Assembly (NCBI GenBank): GCA_958299035.1
Contig: CATQJL010000223.1
Coordinates: 73,267,006 to 73,331,005, forward strand
Length of the DNA: 64,000 bases
Direction: 5' to 3'
Source of the DNA: Cylicocyclus nassatus
Lineage: Eukaryota; Nematoda; Chromadorea; Rhabditida; Strongylidae
Positions 44,868 to 56,300 of the stretch are shown here, piece by piece. The translations under genes and the position numbers were made by a program. The notes under the pieces are model-generated. The model was given only the letters and a program-made list of their open reading frames with translations. It did not search any database and was not told the origin of the DNA. Every line of letters starts with the position of its first letter. The stretch's first letter is position 1.

Positions 44868-45218
44868 GAGTGCGAGCACGCTTAGCAATGAATTGGTACT
44901 GATGGAGTATCGCTACGATGGGTGATCAGTTTGTGAAGCTGTACATAATCAGTTGAAAAACTGCTAGGTAGAGAAGAAAAGGGCGAACCCGTAGAACAAC
45001 AATTCTAACGATCCTGATTTGCGAAACGCCAATGAACTAGGCGTGAGAAAAAAGACCTCAAAGTAACTCCACGTAAAGGATTTCAAAAATTTGACCTTTT
45101 GAGTAGTAAACGACAGCAACTCACTGCAGTGCACCATTCTATACTCGAATCATCACATATGGCCATGTGTGTCACTGTACACACTGTCCACTCTTAGCGT
45201 TCCAATCCTGAACCCTTA

Positions 45219-45404
45219 GGGAACGGCCATAGGTTGCCGGATACGGTTGCCGAGGTTGCCGGCGCTGCCGATCCCTGTAGGACCGGATAATGGCCAACAG
45301 TTTGCACTCTTTAAGCTGTCTCTGACTCCAGCAACACCGGCAACCTCGGTAGCGCAACCGCGGCAACCTTGGCAACAATTGCCGGCAACCTATGGCCGTT
45401 CCTT
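45219..45404. repeat. GC-rich foldback (left IR2 arm)
   Basis: Arms GGAACGGCCATAGGTTGCCG and the inverted block at 45381-45403 enclose repeated GGTTGCCGG units. Its mirror copy at 58411-58576 is slightly shorter. It stands out in GC content from its surroundings. Confidence 0.75.
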
Positions 45405-45517
45405 TAGTGAAAACAACCCTTCAGCCGAGCGTTTTCAATGTTTTCTTTATGTTTTCTTTCTGTATGTGGGGGACCCACACTACCCCAATTTTGGTAAAAA
45501 CTGCCTTCAAGCCAAGT

Positions 45518-47019
45518 TTATTGTTGTGGCCCGAATAACCTCCGCCAAATTCCAAGCAAATTCGGGGAGACTGACATTCTAGTATGTGCCTGAGCCTTAA
45601 TGACAAAAGTAGCTGTACGAGAAAGAAGTTTTCTAAACTGCGTAACTTCTTCTCGTTGATTTACTTTGTTGAAAGAGTAATGACGCATCTTGAATTCAGC
45701 AGCATGAGTATGCGTATATCTCACAATCAGAGCGTATTTCTCGGAGACTTATAAACTCCATACATGTCGTGGCATTCGTAAAAGTTGCCGCACTTCAAAC
45801 GAAGAGGAGGATTCGCATTGCAAAAAGCACACTGAATGTATTACGTTTTTGTCTTGTGACGCACCAACTATATCTTTAGGATCAAATACATCTATTAGTG
45901 TGAAAACTTGCGAGAACAATTCACTAAGATTATGTGAAAAATGGTGACTAGTCTTTGATTTGGACACGCTTTCACAGACTGCAATAACGACCTCCGGACT
46001 TCGGTTTCTCAAAGAACTGCAATGTACCATCGATCCAAGTTCCTGTTGTGGTAAATGTTCACTTTTCATTTCAGGGTGTCATAGCATGTATTAGAGTCAT
46101 TTGCCTCACCTTTTAGCCAATACTTCTCTCCCGGCTCGAGTTCCCAAAAATCGCTTCTAACGGTGATTTTATTTCCAGCCACAATACCCTGCATTTCATT
46201 GACTTAGGAAGCTGGTATCACCATATTGTGCAATGAAAACCAACATGTGTTCCCGCCATGACTGTGGCGTCATAGGCGAAACCTGGATAAGGTGAGCCTC
46301 TTGGTATTTCCTGGGTTGAAGTGATGGTGACGCCTGCAAATAAATCGATATGCTAGATCAGGCTCAAGACATCTCTGATTAAACAATTACACGTACTACG
46401 CTTTCTCAGAAAAATATTGGAAAAATATTGATACTGATAAGCCTTTGCTTTAGAGTTGCCTTTTGAGAGGTGTCAGCATCAGAAAGCATCAAACATCTTC
46501 TTTTTGCATTGAGCTTCATCCGCTTCCCGCTGGTAAGGGTAAGATCCTCAGCAACTACTATCAGCGTTGTTAAAGGTTTGAGTTAGTGGCTGTTTTGAGA
46601 AGGATTGTGCACAAGCGGGCGTTCAACATGTAGGCGCTTCCTTTTTCTCAAGGTGGTGTTTTCATCTCAAAAGTTTTACGCTTTTAGTTTGAAAGACAGG
46701 ATAATAGATTCGAACTTGAATTATGACATTAAAAGCACCGGCCCAGATTTTCAATTTCCAAATTTTGTCGTTCCTTGACTTTCTCATGTTCCTGACTCCG
46801 AATATGCGAGAATCCAAAACCCTGACAATCGCCAGACACGATTGGATGGGCAAGCATAGATGGGCGAGCATCACTGGAGGAGGCGTTGCCACCGGTGGTC
46901 TGCGCTCTTCGTTGTTCCGGAGCACTTTTCTCGCTTCCAAAGCAACATTTTGTCCCAACTTGGGCTTGATAGGGGGTCCTACTAACGTATGCTGCCAAAC
47001 GCTCAGCATCCCTAATCAA
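45518..47019 (-). pseudogene. Long unrecognised frame of IR2, split (left copy)
   Basis: The pieces 46729-47019, 45749-46060 and 45518-45724 together equal the single long frame 57464-58297 of the right arm. The first two are separated here by the 680-bp segment 46050-46727. The last two are separated by the same in-frame TAA as in the right arm. No known domain. Confidence 0.35.
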
Positions 47020-47266
47020 GAGTGTTTAGTTTTTTAGAGCAAATTCAGCAAAAGCAAGATTGTAAGCAGCAAACGTCCTTTGTAATCGGCATGATTATAC
47101 AAACAATTTCCTTTGCTCTCAAAAAACAGACGACTGGTAAATTGCGCATAGTAAGTACATCAACTTTGGTACTGTGATAGCAAGAATGCCTAAAACTGAC
47201 TAAATCTGTATGACGCATGTGTTATAAAAGACTTTATGTTATCAGTTTTGCTACAAATAAACTTAC

Positions 47267-47351
47267 ATATAAACTTTTGATTTTCGCTGGAGTACATGGC
47301 GCATGTCACGAACGCAGGCATCCACGAAGCAAGAAGAAGGAAGAGTTTCAT
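47267..47351 (-). CDS. First exon of a secreted protein (IR2 left copy)
   Basis: The ATG at 47351 opens 28 codons starting MKLFLLLASWMPAFVTCA, followed by one base and a donor reading GTAAGT. It is a typical signal peptide with likely cleavage after VTCA. Identical in length, phase and donor to 57132-57216. The downstream acceptor GATTAG at about 47012 would open a 115-codon frame that begins MLSVWQHTL, but that junction is unproven. Confidence 0.5.
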
Positions 47352-47911
47352 TTTGGATTTGCTTGTGTGTATGAAGCTACGGGCTTACTCGAAGAACAGC
47401 GTGAGTTGTGGTCTGGTCCTCGGTTGCCCATTAAATACCTCATTTGCGATGATAAGTTCGCTTAATTACAGTGAAGGGCATTCACATATTAAAAATGCTT
47501 CGAACGGGATATTTTGTAAACTGCACTCCATCGCGGCGTCTAATGCCTTGTGCGACTTTCTTGTTCTCAATAACAGGTGCTCTCCGTTTATCACAGGTCA
47601 GGCGTGCCTTATCTGCTATTGGATTACGAATGAGCCAGTAAATCACCATGCATCTCAACTCCGTGACACAGCCTATTAGTCCAAATCCCGCTGTTGACGT
47701 GTCTCAAACGTATATGGGTCAATAATCTGGGTGGCTTTTCAAGTGCGTTAATGAAAATTAACTTTTTATTAGATCATCAATTAGAAAAATACACGGTTGC
47801 CAAATTGTTAGAAAGCCCATTAGTAGTAATTGCTGTCCTTTACAAATGGGTATTGTTACGTCAGAGACTCGAATTTGAAATATTTTCGAAATTGTAATGA
47901 CCCCCTTCACT

Positions 47912-49013
47912 TGGGAAGGTATTTAGCGTCGAATATCTCTTGCTGTGAACAGCGTTGATAAGTTTCATAACCTTATATTCCATGAAAATCAGAACCTAAC
48001 ACAGATATAGATTGGCCCTTTCCAGCTTGTTCAGTAGAATCCTGTAATTAGAAGCAACTTCGGTTGATTCACAAGCAGATCCGCCAGATTTAGTAGGTGG
48101 TAGCTTGCAACAGCTATCAAGTCAATATAGTTTATCTGGTGTTGAAGATTTGCACAGCACTGAATAGAGTCTGCGTTAATGACGCTTTCCTGTATTGTCT
48201 CCTCGCAAAATTACATAGATTAGGAGAAAACGCTACCAGAAAGAAGAGGAAAATTTGAATCAAGCAATGCACGGATCGCTTGTATGTCAGTATTCAATAA
48301 GTGTCAACAATGATAATAGCTAAATTGTAAATTGTGATAAAGAACGCTGGACTTTATGAGATAGCCATTAACAAGAAAAGAATAAGAAACTCATGCACAC
48401 GCTCTAGATGAAGGCGAAACCTCCCGCGCCTTTGGGCCAACTGCTTGATGTCAATTTTAAGTTTGTCCACTAGATGTTTAGTGAGGCAGAACAAAAACAT
48501 CAGAGTAATGGGAAAGCTTACCCTTGATTACATAACCGACTGATTCCGCAAATACTAAGTATACAGCTTCGCAAGCATGCATCAACTTTTTTTGGCTATA
48601 AGAACGCAATGCCCGTACGATGAAGACGTTGATATCTTTTTGCATTCTTGCATGATAACATTTCTTTCATGACATTCATGACATTCTTTTTGCATAACTC
48701 ATAAAGGCAAACAATCACATTCATTTTCCTGTATTTCGGTCATTAAAAACGGCGAAACATTTAATAACTTTTCCTTCTTTCAGACAGTAGATGCGCTAAA
48801 TCTTCGACAGAAAACGAAAAACACGAGAAATTGCGTTTTTTTCGTGTTTTCCTTCAAATAAGTGTTCCTTAATGTTATTTAGATGGTTAGAGTCGGAATT
48901 GGATGCTCTATCCATTGCTGCTCATTTCGCTCCATTTGCTCCGGTTACAGAGAGCTGCTGCGGCTACGGCTTAGCGAGCGAGCCTGCGCTAATTACCTCC
49001 AATGGCAATACAG
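47912..49013. other. No feature recognised
   Basis: Left part of the IR2 spacer. AT-rich, with a short tandem CATTC patch near 48660-48690 and no splice-supported exon. Confidence 0.45.
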
Positions 49014-49064
49014 GCTTAAATTCAAACATGCTCTTTTTTTCAAACAGCATGTTTGAATTTAAGC
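49014..49064. repeat. Perfect 19-bp-arm hairpin
   Basis: Arms 49014-49032 and 49046-49064 (GCTTAAATTCAAACATGCT and its complement) are exact, with a 13-base loop rich in T. With mismatches the stem can be extended by about ten pairs (GCAATA on both sides). Confidence 0.85.
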
Positions 49065-49272
49065 TAGTTATTGCATAAATTTTTGAATTCAGCTCTAAAC
49101 GGCGATTATTTTGAAACCAAATAGGACTGAGTTCAGTGGAAAATAGCTTGTTCAAAAAAAAAGTAGGAATTAAGTTTTTGATGTAATGGGAAAACTTCAC
49201 TTGACATCAAAATAATAGGATTCCAGATATTGTTCAAGTTTCTTTAAGCCGTAACAGTTTTTTAAAGGATCC

Positions 49273-49278
49273 TTTATT
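49273..49278 (-). terminator. Polyadenylation signal AATAAA of the Penelope-like remnant
   Basis: AATAAA on the minus strand, just after the characteristic 3' UTR phrase of the element and about 260 bases past the last stop codon. Confidence 0.5.
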
Positions 49279-49447
49279 TACTGCCCAACATTTTGGCCGA
49301 ATGCCGTCTTCAAGGGCCTGAAGGCGAGTAAATCACTCATAGACCAAACGATCTAGACTACCAGACACTTTCTTCAAGCCGTATACGTGACTCAAATTCT
49401 CAAGTTGAACAGCTTACAGTGTTCCTGGTGAAGAGCGTAAGGGTGTT

Positions 49448-49466
49448 AGCTCTCTCTCTCTCTCAC
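49448..49466. repeat. (CT)n simple repeat
   Basis: A short run of CT dinucleotides. It lies in the 3' UTR of the Penelope-like remnant. Confidence 0.9.
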
Positions 49467-50227
49467 AGTCGCCCACAGCAAATGATGACAAAATGAGCGG
49501 TCCGAATAAGTACGACACGCTTAAATAGTGTAGGCTACTCACAGCTCACAAAATGGTAAAAACGGCTTCAGATCACTAGTGATAGACAAATGTTCGTTCT
49601 TGCTGTTCATTTTGGGATTAGGAGCAAGTATAAATGAAGCCTCTAACGCTTTTGGAGCAGCAATATGTTCTTCGACAGCCAAGATACAACAACGGACTTT
49701 ACAATCATCTCTTCCATGGTCCTCCTTTCCAAGAGGGCCTACGGGCTCTGTCTTCTCTTACTAGCCAGATGTTCGCTGACACATGCATGAAACGGTCGAC
49801 CAGTTTCGCCTATGTAAATAGCATGGCATACCTTACACTCTAACTAGTAAATCACTCCGCATTTCGAACAGTCTCCTAATCTCTCATCGGTACAAACAAC
49901 AACATAGGATTCCAATTTTATTGGTCTGCATTTGGGATACATCAAATATTCTTGAATGCACATCCGTTTGGTCAATTTTTTTGGCAAACTCGCATCCGTG
50001 ATATGTATGAGATGTCACTTCTGGTTAACTTTCTTCTTCCATGAACCATCTGAGGCAAAGTCCCAAATCGACTTGCCATTTAGCAACAAGTGAAGGTTAG
50101 TGCCAAATGTACAGCAAATGGGTCAGAATACGCTTAGAAAAATTGCGTCTAAGTACGAAGGTAAGCTTTTTTCGGAGTCATTCAGCAAAAATTCTGGACC
50201 GGTAGTAATCTGGTCGAAACTCCGAGT

Positions 50228-50320
50228 TTAAAGCTGCGCGTTAACTCGGAGTTAACTCTGAATTTCGTTTTGAAACTCAGAGTTAACTGCGAGTTTCGTT
50301 TCTGGAACTCGGAGTGTCGC
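50228..50320. repeat. AACTCGGAGTTAACT repeats
   Basis: Four to five copies of an AACTC(G/A)GAGTTAACT-like unit, itself partly palindromic, in a short array next to the tRNA-like module. Confidence 0.7.
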
Positions 50321-50383
50321 TCTGCTACTTGAGGATCCGCTCTAGTTGTTGGGGAGCCGCCACATGCTTCATCGCAAAACGCT

Positions 50384-50448
50384 GCGATTAAGTCGGGACT
50401 CGAACTGCGCGAAGTGCCCACTACTAGACCGCTAAGCTAAAGAGCCAT
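50384..50448 (-). repeat. tRNA-like module
   Basis: On the minus strand TAGCTTAGCGG is a perfect A box and AGTTCGAGTCC differs from the B box at one base. T-stem bases do not pair, so a functional tRNA is unlikely. Probably a tRNA pseudogene or SINE head. Confidence 0.45.
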
Positions 50449-51354
50449 CATTGACATTTGCTGCAACTGCTTAGTGAATCCCCGTAATCAAGATCTCACA
50501 TGTCAAGATACATGGAGAGGCGTTAGGCTTGCCTGAGGTGCCTAGCAGTGGCAACCTTATAATCCGTTCCCCTCCTCTCTCACCTATTATAAAATTCGAA
50601 AGTCTGCTAGTTTCCAAATTTTTTCAAATGACCTAGATCTATAATTTGTAATCTTGAAATAGACCATTATTTTAGGAAAATATACTTCAAGTATTAGGTT
50701 TTCCGGAAATTGATGCAGGTTTTGCATATTCTCATTTCAAAGCAACAAACTTCTTTGAAATCGTATATTTTGAAATGAGGTGAAGACTACTGTGATCAGC
50801 AACTCTTTTTCTCTTTGTGCCACTTTCTTTTGTAACTGTTGCTACAACAAGCAAATTACTGATAGCCAGAAAGTAGAAAGAAATTTTTCGACAAGGTCAT
50901 ACTTGGCAAGCTGTAAACTCCTACCGAATATGAGTGTTCAGCCAGAAACTTCAGTAGCTTATAGCCACAGACCAGTACTACATATATAGCTATGCAAAAA
51001 ATTTTTTTTAGAAATTTTCTGCAAAAGAAAAATTTGCGGAATCAAAATTTTCCATTTTTTCGATATTTCCTCCAAGGCTGCGACCTCCGATAATTTTGAT
51101 TTTTTTAATAACTCACCAAAAATAAAGCCTGGGAGGTACCAATTGAGATGATGTCTGACGGCACTGGCCTCACTCTTCAAGCACGAGGAGAGACCTTCAC
51201 GGTTGGTGTCTTTAGAAAAGTTTTCTACGCCATGGAGTGGCCGGGACAATCATTCATGTTAAAGCCTCAGTTTCTCCACTCTTACAATCGTTCTAAAGAA
51301 GCGCTACTATCTATTTTGTAGGCGCACTCGATATCTTGCTTCAGCTATATTATC

Positions 51355-51960
51355 ATGGAAATATCCCTCTTGCCGAATAAGTTCAAGCCAAATAGTGCAA
51401 AGGGTAGATTTAGTAATTTGAAGCTTCATCTTTGGATGGTTGTAGACAGGGCCCGGCAGGAGGTGGCATTTCAGAATTTTGAAAACGATATCCCCTTTGA
51501 AGCCAAAACTGCTTACGACTTCCCCTTTGACCCTATTTTTGGCCCCCGTAAGTCCCTGACAAACAGATATACACAAATAATAAGATGGGCGGCCTCAGCG
51601 CTTATTATAGAAGTACTACCTGGCTTTCCTGGTCCAGCAGTTCCTGGTTCATCGTTTGAGGGGATGGCCAAAAACCACACTCTGTCCTTCTCCTTTTGGG
51701 CCATATTCTCCACCCTTTTCCTGCAGTATCAATACTGCACTGCAGCCCTATATTTAAGATACTACTCATTTATTAGTCAGCTGCGAAACTTTACAATTCA
51801 CAATAACAAAAACGTAAACCTACACTATACAACTTCAATAACAAAAACATACACCTACACTATACAACAACAATTTCATAACATTCATTTCATAACAACT
51901 TCAACAACTTCAACGGTCAAAACTCTTTTTTCCTCTTTATACCATCTCGTTCTCGTATAA
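51355..51960 (+). other. Open stretch with collagen-like patch, not assigned
   Basis: A 201-codon open frame. A central LPGFPGPAVPG patch is the only feature. A donor-like GTAAGT follows FGPR near 51547, and the 3' half is low-complexity ACAACA/TTCA repeats. I do not regard it as a proven gene. Confidence 0.15.
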
Positions 51961-53094
51961 CTTCTATTTACATAGATGCTACAAACTCCATCTACTTGCA
52001 AAGATAGAAAAGCTCTTTCTAAGACATAATTTTGCATATTTTTCAATATGGCTGCTGAACGAGAAGCTTTAGCGCTACAAAGAAAGCAGCCAGCGAAATT
52101 GTGGCAAACGATAGACCAAAAAAAGGGAATGTGCTTCGCGGATCGATCGAAGTTGCTTTGGATGACTCAAGATATGCAAGTTCTCTAAAGGGCATGTGCT
52201 AAGAAGTCACCATAAAAGTGGAATGCGGGTTCGATTTGATCCGAAAAAAAGATAACTCGAACGCAGCTAGCAAGAAAAAGCAAGCACAACAAATAGAACA
52301 AGCAATTTTACATTCCTAGTTTGAATTTTTGATAGCAAAATCATATTTTCATTGTGCTTCTGGTCTGGACGATCCCTTAGGCCCTCGACATAGTTCACGA
52401 ATTTGATCGGTATTATCAGTATTATCGGTAAAAGGGCATTTGAGAATTTTCACTGCAGACAGATGCTTGAAAACCGAAAAAAATGACATATTTGATCAGG
52501 TCAACATCGAAAGCAATTAGTGAAGCGTTTCGTTGAACTTGCTTCATGAGATAAGTCGTCAGGGAAAGATTTTTGATCTGCTCATCAAAAAAATGACTGT
52601 AAAAATTAACTGCTGGACATGATGAATCGATAAAGTTTTGTCAGAGACGATCGGACATCGGGCCGTGACTTGTGCAAGCTGGCAGAGAGAGCGCACATTT
52701 TGGAAAACACTGCACTATCCCCTCCCCACGAAAAATCTCGGCTTCCGCAGGCCAGCCAGCAACCCGACACTGGCTTCGAAAATGTTGTCAAAAAACATGC
52801 TGTCCATCAGCGTAACGCATCAGCTTCGCTGCTAGGCTAAGAGCGTTTTTGGCCGAGGAAATTTGAAACGGCAATCTTAGGAACAACAAAAAAAAGCAAA
52901 AATCACACAAAGATTATGTCTATCAAATCGAGGCAAACAGTCTCGTGAACATTGAGAATGTGGACACGATCGATGCTCATTGAAACCTCCCACTGTACAA
53001 ACATCCACTATTGTGTGATCAAGAGCGAGATTCGAGCATAAGTGCTTTAGAACGCCTGTCTGTTGAGATGTATAGAGCAATGCGTAGGGTGTAC

Positions 53095-53701
53095 TATAGT
53101 TGTGACGAACAGAAATTTTCGCCGAATGAACGAATATCGAATAATCAATTTTTTCAAATTTTTCGAACGAATGAATGTCGAATAATTGATTTTCGAAAAT
53201 TTTCCGAACGAATGAATATCAAATATTTGAGTTTCGAAAATTCTTCGAATGAACGAATATTATTCGACTTTCGTTTTTCATTTTATTCGAATTTGAATAT
53301 TCGAATATTGCTACATTCCAAAATTCGAATGAACGAATACTTGAATAACCGAACTTGATCGAATATTCGACTAATTTCGAATAAATGTTCGAATATTATT
53401 CGAATATTTGAATGCAATATTCGAATATTCGAATTTTCGAATAACTATCTTTTAGAACTACTCGAATGAACGAATATTCGAATAACCTTTTTTAAAACTC
53501 CTCGAATAAATGAATATTTGAATAAGTCATTTTTCGAAATCGTCGAATGAACGAATTATTCGAATATAGGTCTTTTTCATTTACTCGACTATTCGAATAA
53601 TCGAATAAATGGACTTTCTCAAATATTCGACTATTCGAATATTCGAATAGTCGAATATTTCGAATAAATTATTCGAACACGAATATTCGGTGCTAACTAT
53701 A
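53095..53701. mobile_element. hAT-like MITE rich in CGAATATTCG, 8-bp duplication
   Basis: Flanked by GGGTGTAC at 53087-53094 and 53702-53709. The ends are TATAGTT and AACTATA. The whole interior is a dense array of TTCGAATA/CGAATGAACG units, seen in many invertebrate hAT MITEs. No coding sequence. The 8-bp duplication fits hAT. Confidence 0.8.
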
Positions 53702-54868
53702 GGGTGTACTACACATGTTTTTGTCAAGGAAGGTAAGGATGAAATGAGGTTTGTGTTTGTTATGTTCCAGTAAAACAACAAAAACATTCATTACACGAAT
53801 CCCGAATTTGCGAGATCACAAATAGCATTGCTTTTCGGTACCCTAGAGATGTTTGAAATTCTCCAGAGAATAACGTCGGGACGATATTATAGCTGCAAAG
53901 CTAACTACACAGCAATTGAAGGAAATAGTTGATGAAATAGGAAATAGAAAGTAAGGCTGTTTGAAAAGCTTAGTTGATGAGAGTGAAGATTGGTACCAGA
54001 ATCGTCACTTGCAGACTCGCTCGGAAAATGCTTGAGAAATGAAATTTCAGATCTTGTTCATTTAAAGATTTGAACATTCCAGCTATACATTACTGAAATG
54101 GAAGAGCGCATGCTGAACTTTCTTTCCAGCGTATTGTGGCAGAAACATAATCAGTTCGTCAAAAGAATGCAAATCAAGGATGAAATGTAAGATTGAGAGT
54201 GTTTTTGAATAGCTCTTATTTCCGCCAGAAACATGTGGAAAGGAAGACCATTGCTTTCACTTTTCGGAAAATTCCTCACCTTTTCGGAAAATTCCCCATC
54301 AGCAAATGAATACATCTTATTAGTTTTATCATTAGCCGACAAGACAACTGTTACGAAATCATTGCATGCCGACCAGCTTGCATTGGTTGTTTACGCGATT
54401 CAATCGCGACGATCAAATCGCGTAAACTCTGTCGAGTAATAAGGGATCGTCCAGACCAGAAACACATTGAAAATATAGGTCTCGCTGATCCACAAAAATA
54501 TTGGAGGCAATAAAGGAAAACACACAAAGAAAAAACGAAAAAGTACAAATGTGATGTACAAAAACGAATGCAAAAATTCGATGTAATCATGACTTATAAT
54601 AAGCGGCTTAATCTGAAGTTGTGTGGAGTTTGTCCGTTACGAAATTACAGTGAGGAATGATTTACGATACCAAACATTATGTGAGGTTAAGATAGCGAGT
54701 ATGGTTCATTTTTAACTACGGCTCACGTTGCAATAAACCGAACAATGATTGAGAGACAAGCTCTCAGAAAGTGAGTTTACCACGTTTCACGATGCCAATG
54801 CGAACCTCTGCGAAGCAGAGGTGAAGCACTGGTGTAATATATTTGCATAAATGCACCATTCCACCTAC
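53702..54868. other. No gene recognised
   Basis: The block AGGGATCGTCCAGACCAGAA at 54446-54465 is the inverse of a block at 52358-52376, marking another small inverted repeat in the spacer. The rest is unassigned. Confidence 0.4.
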
Positions 54869-55013
54869 CTGAGATAGTCCGAATGAGCCTCAAATTGGTG
54901 AACTAAGTGCGAGGTGCTGTAGTCGAAAATTCTGACATGCATGTCATCTGAGCCGGTAACAATACAGTTTTGCGTGAAATAAACTTGGCAGCGCGCACTG
55001 GCAAATCACATAT
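54869..55013 (-). pseudogene. copb-2: copb-2 (beta'-COP) exon fragment, frameshifted
   Basis: The exon begins in phase after an acceptor (TCTTCAG) with ICDLPVRAAKFISRK. After one missing base it continues IVTGSDDMHVRIFDYSTSHL and then VHQFEAHSDYLR up to a donor GTAGGT. This is the second part of the first WD40 repeat pair of coatomer subunit beta', the COPI coat protein for Golgi-to-ER transport. The missing base comes right after Arg-Lys, and a Trp is replaced by Cys. No following WD40 exon is found downstream, so this is a broken fragment of a host gene. Confidence 0.88.
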
Positions 55014-55201
55014 CTGAAGAATGCGCAAGATACTGGATTGAAACATAGTAAGCAGCATAAGGCCCCAGCCAGACTTCAGTTGAACAGCCCAAAACCGCTC
55101 AAATACACCGAAGGCCCCTTTTCACGAGAGATGAGCTATCTTGAGCGGAGTCTGGCCGGGGCCTAACATACAAAAATACATGAAAATTCAAAAAAACCTA
55201 C

Positions 55202-55362
55202 TTTCAAAGACTTCAGAAGCAGCTGACTCTCGTAATTCCAAATCTGAACACTTCCACTGTAAAGAGCTGCCAATAGCCACGTTTCCGTGGGATGAAGGTC
55301 CACCGATTTAACTCGACTCGATCTTGTCAAAAACATTTCCTCAACTTTTGATGACAGCATGC
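55202..55362 (-). pseudogene. copb-2: copb-2 (beta'-COP) N-terminal WD40 exon fragment
   Basis: Bounded by an acceptor (GTTGTTGTAG) and a donor (GTAGGT). Reads LTRSSRVKSVDLHPTETWLL then AALYSGSVQIWNYESQ and LLLKSLK, the well-conserved start of coatomer beta'. It joins the next exon (54869-55013) in phase 0 across a 188-base intron. The usual N-terminal MPLK-type start is absent: codons before LTR are altered (LSSKVEEMF) and no upstream exon is seen. Because introns are kept, it came from DNA duplication or capture, not from a processed mRNA. Confidence 0.9.
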
Positions 55363-55802
55363 CTACAACAACCAGAATAAAGGAAAACGAAGAAAAAAAA
55401 CGACCCAAAAGAGCGAAAGTACGGAGAAATCGACCATATTGCGAAAACTGAAGAAACGCAATTACAAAAACAACTTTTTGCACAGAATATCACGACGAAA
55501 TATGATCTCTGGCCCTTCTGAGCCCTTGTAGGGCTTGTCGAAGAAGCAATCTATTCAGAAATCGTGAAGATTGCTTCAATCAGCGATCACTAATTCAGAA
55601 AAAGTCAAATTTTCGAAGTTTCCGCGTCGTCCGTGCAAGGTGCACCGATCGTGATTGGAGCGCGCTTTCCGAGGCCGATCATAACGCTGTGAACCCTATT
55701 TGGGGCTGTATCTAAGCGGTGCCCTGGTGGTTTTGGAAGCGGATTTGAACATATAGTAATACTCTCGACCTAGTCCACAATTATGTAAAGAAATCCGGGA
55801 AA

Positions 55803-55864
55803 TTATGTGAAGGGAAGCAGGGAGCCACCCCAGGTGGCTCCCAGGTGGCGCGGGAGCCACCTAA
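55803..55864. repeat. GGGAGCCACC palindromic cluster
   Basis: GGAGCCACC and its complement alternate four times within about 60 bases, allowing several small hairpins. GC-rich against an AT-rich background. Confidence 0.7.
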
Positions 55865-56164
55865 TTTCGGAAAACACTTACCATTTTTTTAATTCACATA
55901 AGTTTTTCATAAATTTTCATACTTTTTTGTGCTCATGGTCCTCCAACTATACAGCAAATTTGGTGCCATATCGTTACTTGTGCATTGAAAACGAGTCTAT
56001 TTTGTTATTTTCCTCTTACAAGAATTGCGATTTGAATTCCCGCCTGCGGGAAGGCTAGCGATCGGAGCACGAATCTTCACATTGCTGGAATCTAAGTTCA
56101 TAGGACAGTAGCATCAATAAGGAATGATAAATAAAGAATGATATGTGCATTGTTTATCGGTAAA

Positions 56165-56300
56165 CAAAGAAGAAGTCGTATTTTGGGATCCGGGGCTCCG
56201 CCCCGGACCCCAAAATACGACTTCCTCTTTGCTTTTTAGGGCCAAAAACGATATCCAGCTTGTGAAAGCGCCACCCCCGCCAGGCCCTGGTTGTAGATTT
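56165..56300 (-). mobile_element. End of GGGCCCG-type TIR element with long palindrome
   Basis: On the minus strand this starts AGGGCCTGG and follows the left-end sequence of 28124-29198 through CAAGCTGG and AAAAAGCAAAG to GGGGCGGAGCCCC. At 56172-56224 it forms a nearly perfect 53-base palindrome (arms GAAGTCGTATTTTGGG). The opposite end was not identified. Confidence 0.6.

Larger units (their letters stand above)
43818..47911 (-). repeat. IR2 left arm (about 4.1 kb)
   Basis: Reverse complement of 56567-59976. The arms hold the same features in mirror order: a CAGGGTGTCCC element end, the gag-knuckle remnant, a GC-rich foldback, a long open frame and a signal-peptide exon. The left arm has about 680 extra bases (46050-46727). 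Weaker homology continues past the RTE, to about 40295 on the left and 60145 on the right. Confidence 0.9.
49262..50130 (-). pseudogene. Penelope-like element 3' end with GIY-YIG endonuclease
   Basis: The minus strand reads CTDERLGDCSKCGVIY, then after one stop LECKVCHAIYIGETGRPF, CVSEHLASKRRQS. After a frame change it continues GPLGKEDHGRDDCK, then AAPKALEASFILAPNPKMN and PFLPFCEL, stop at 49539. GIY (as GVIY), YIG, the Arg of TGR, the Glu of LEAS and the Asn of PKMN are the catalytic-site residues of GIY-YIG nucleases. Such a nuclease after an RT is the mark of Penelope-like retroelements. The 3' UTR contains TGAAGACGGCATTCGGCC and an AATAAA (49273-49278). The RT itself is absent. Broken by a stop and a frameshift. 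Confidence 0.78.

Noticed and set aside
46050..46727. Intron retained in one IR2 copy and lost in the other
   Set aside because: Borders are not GT-AG on either strand and the shorter copy has extra T bases at the junction.
38778..50448. Functional tRNA genes at 38778, 42490 and 50384
   Set aside because: A and B boxes are present but stems do not pair and two of the three lie inside mobile elements; called tRNA-like instead.
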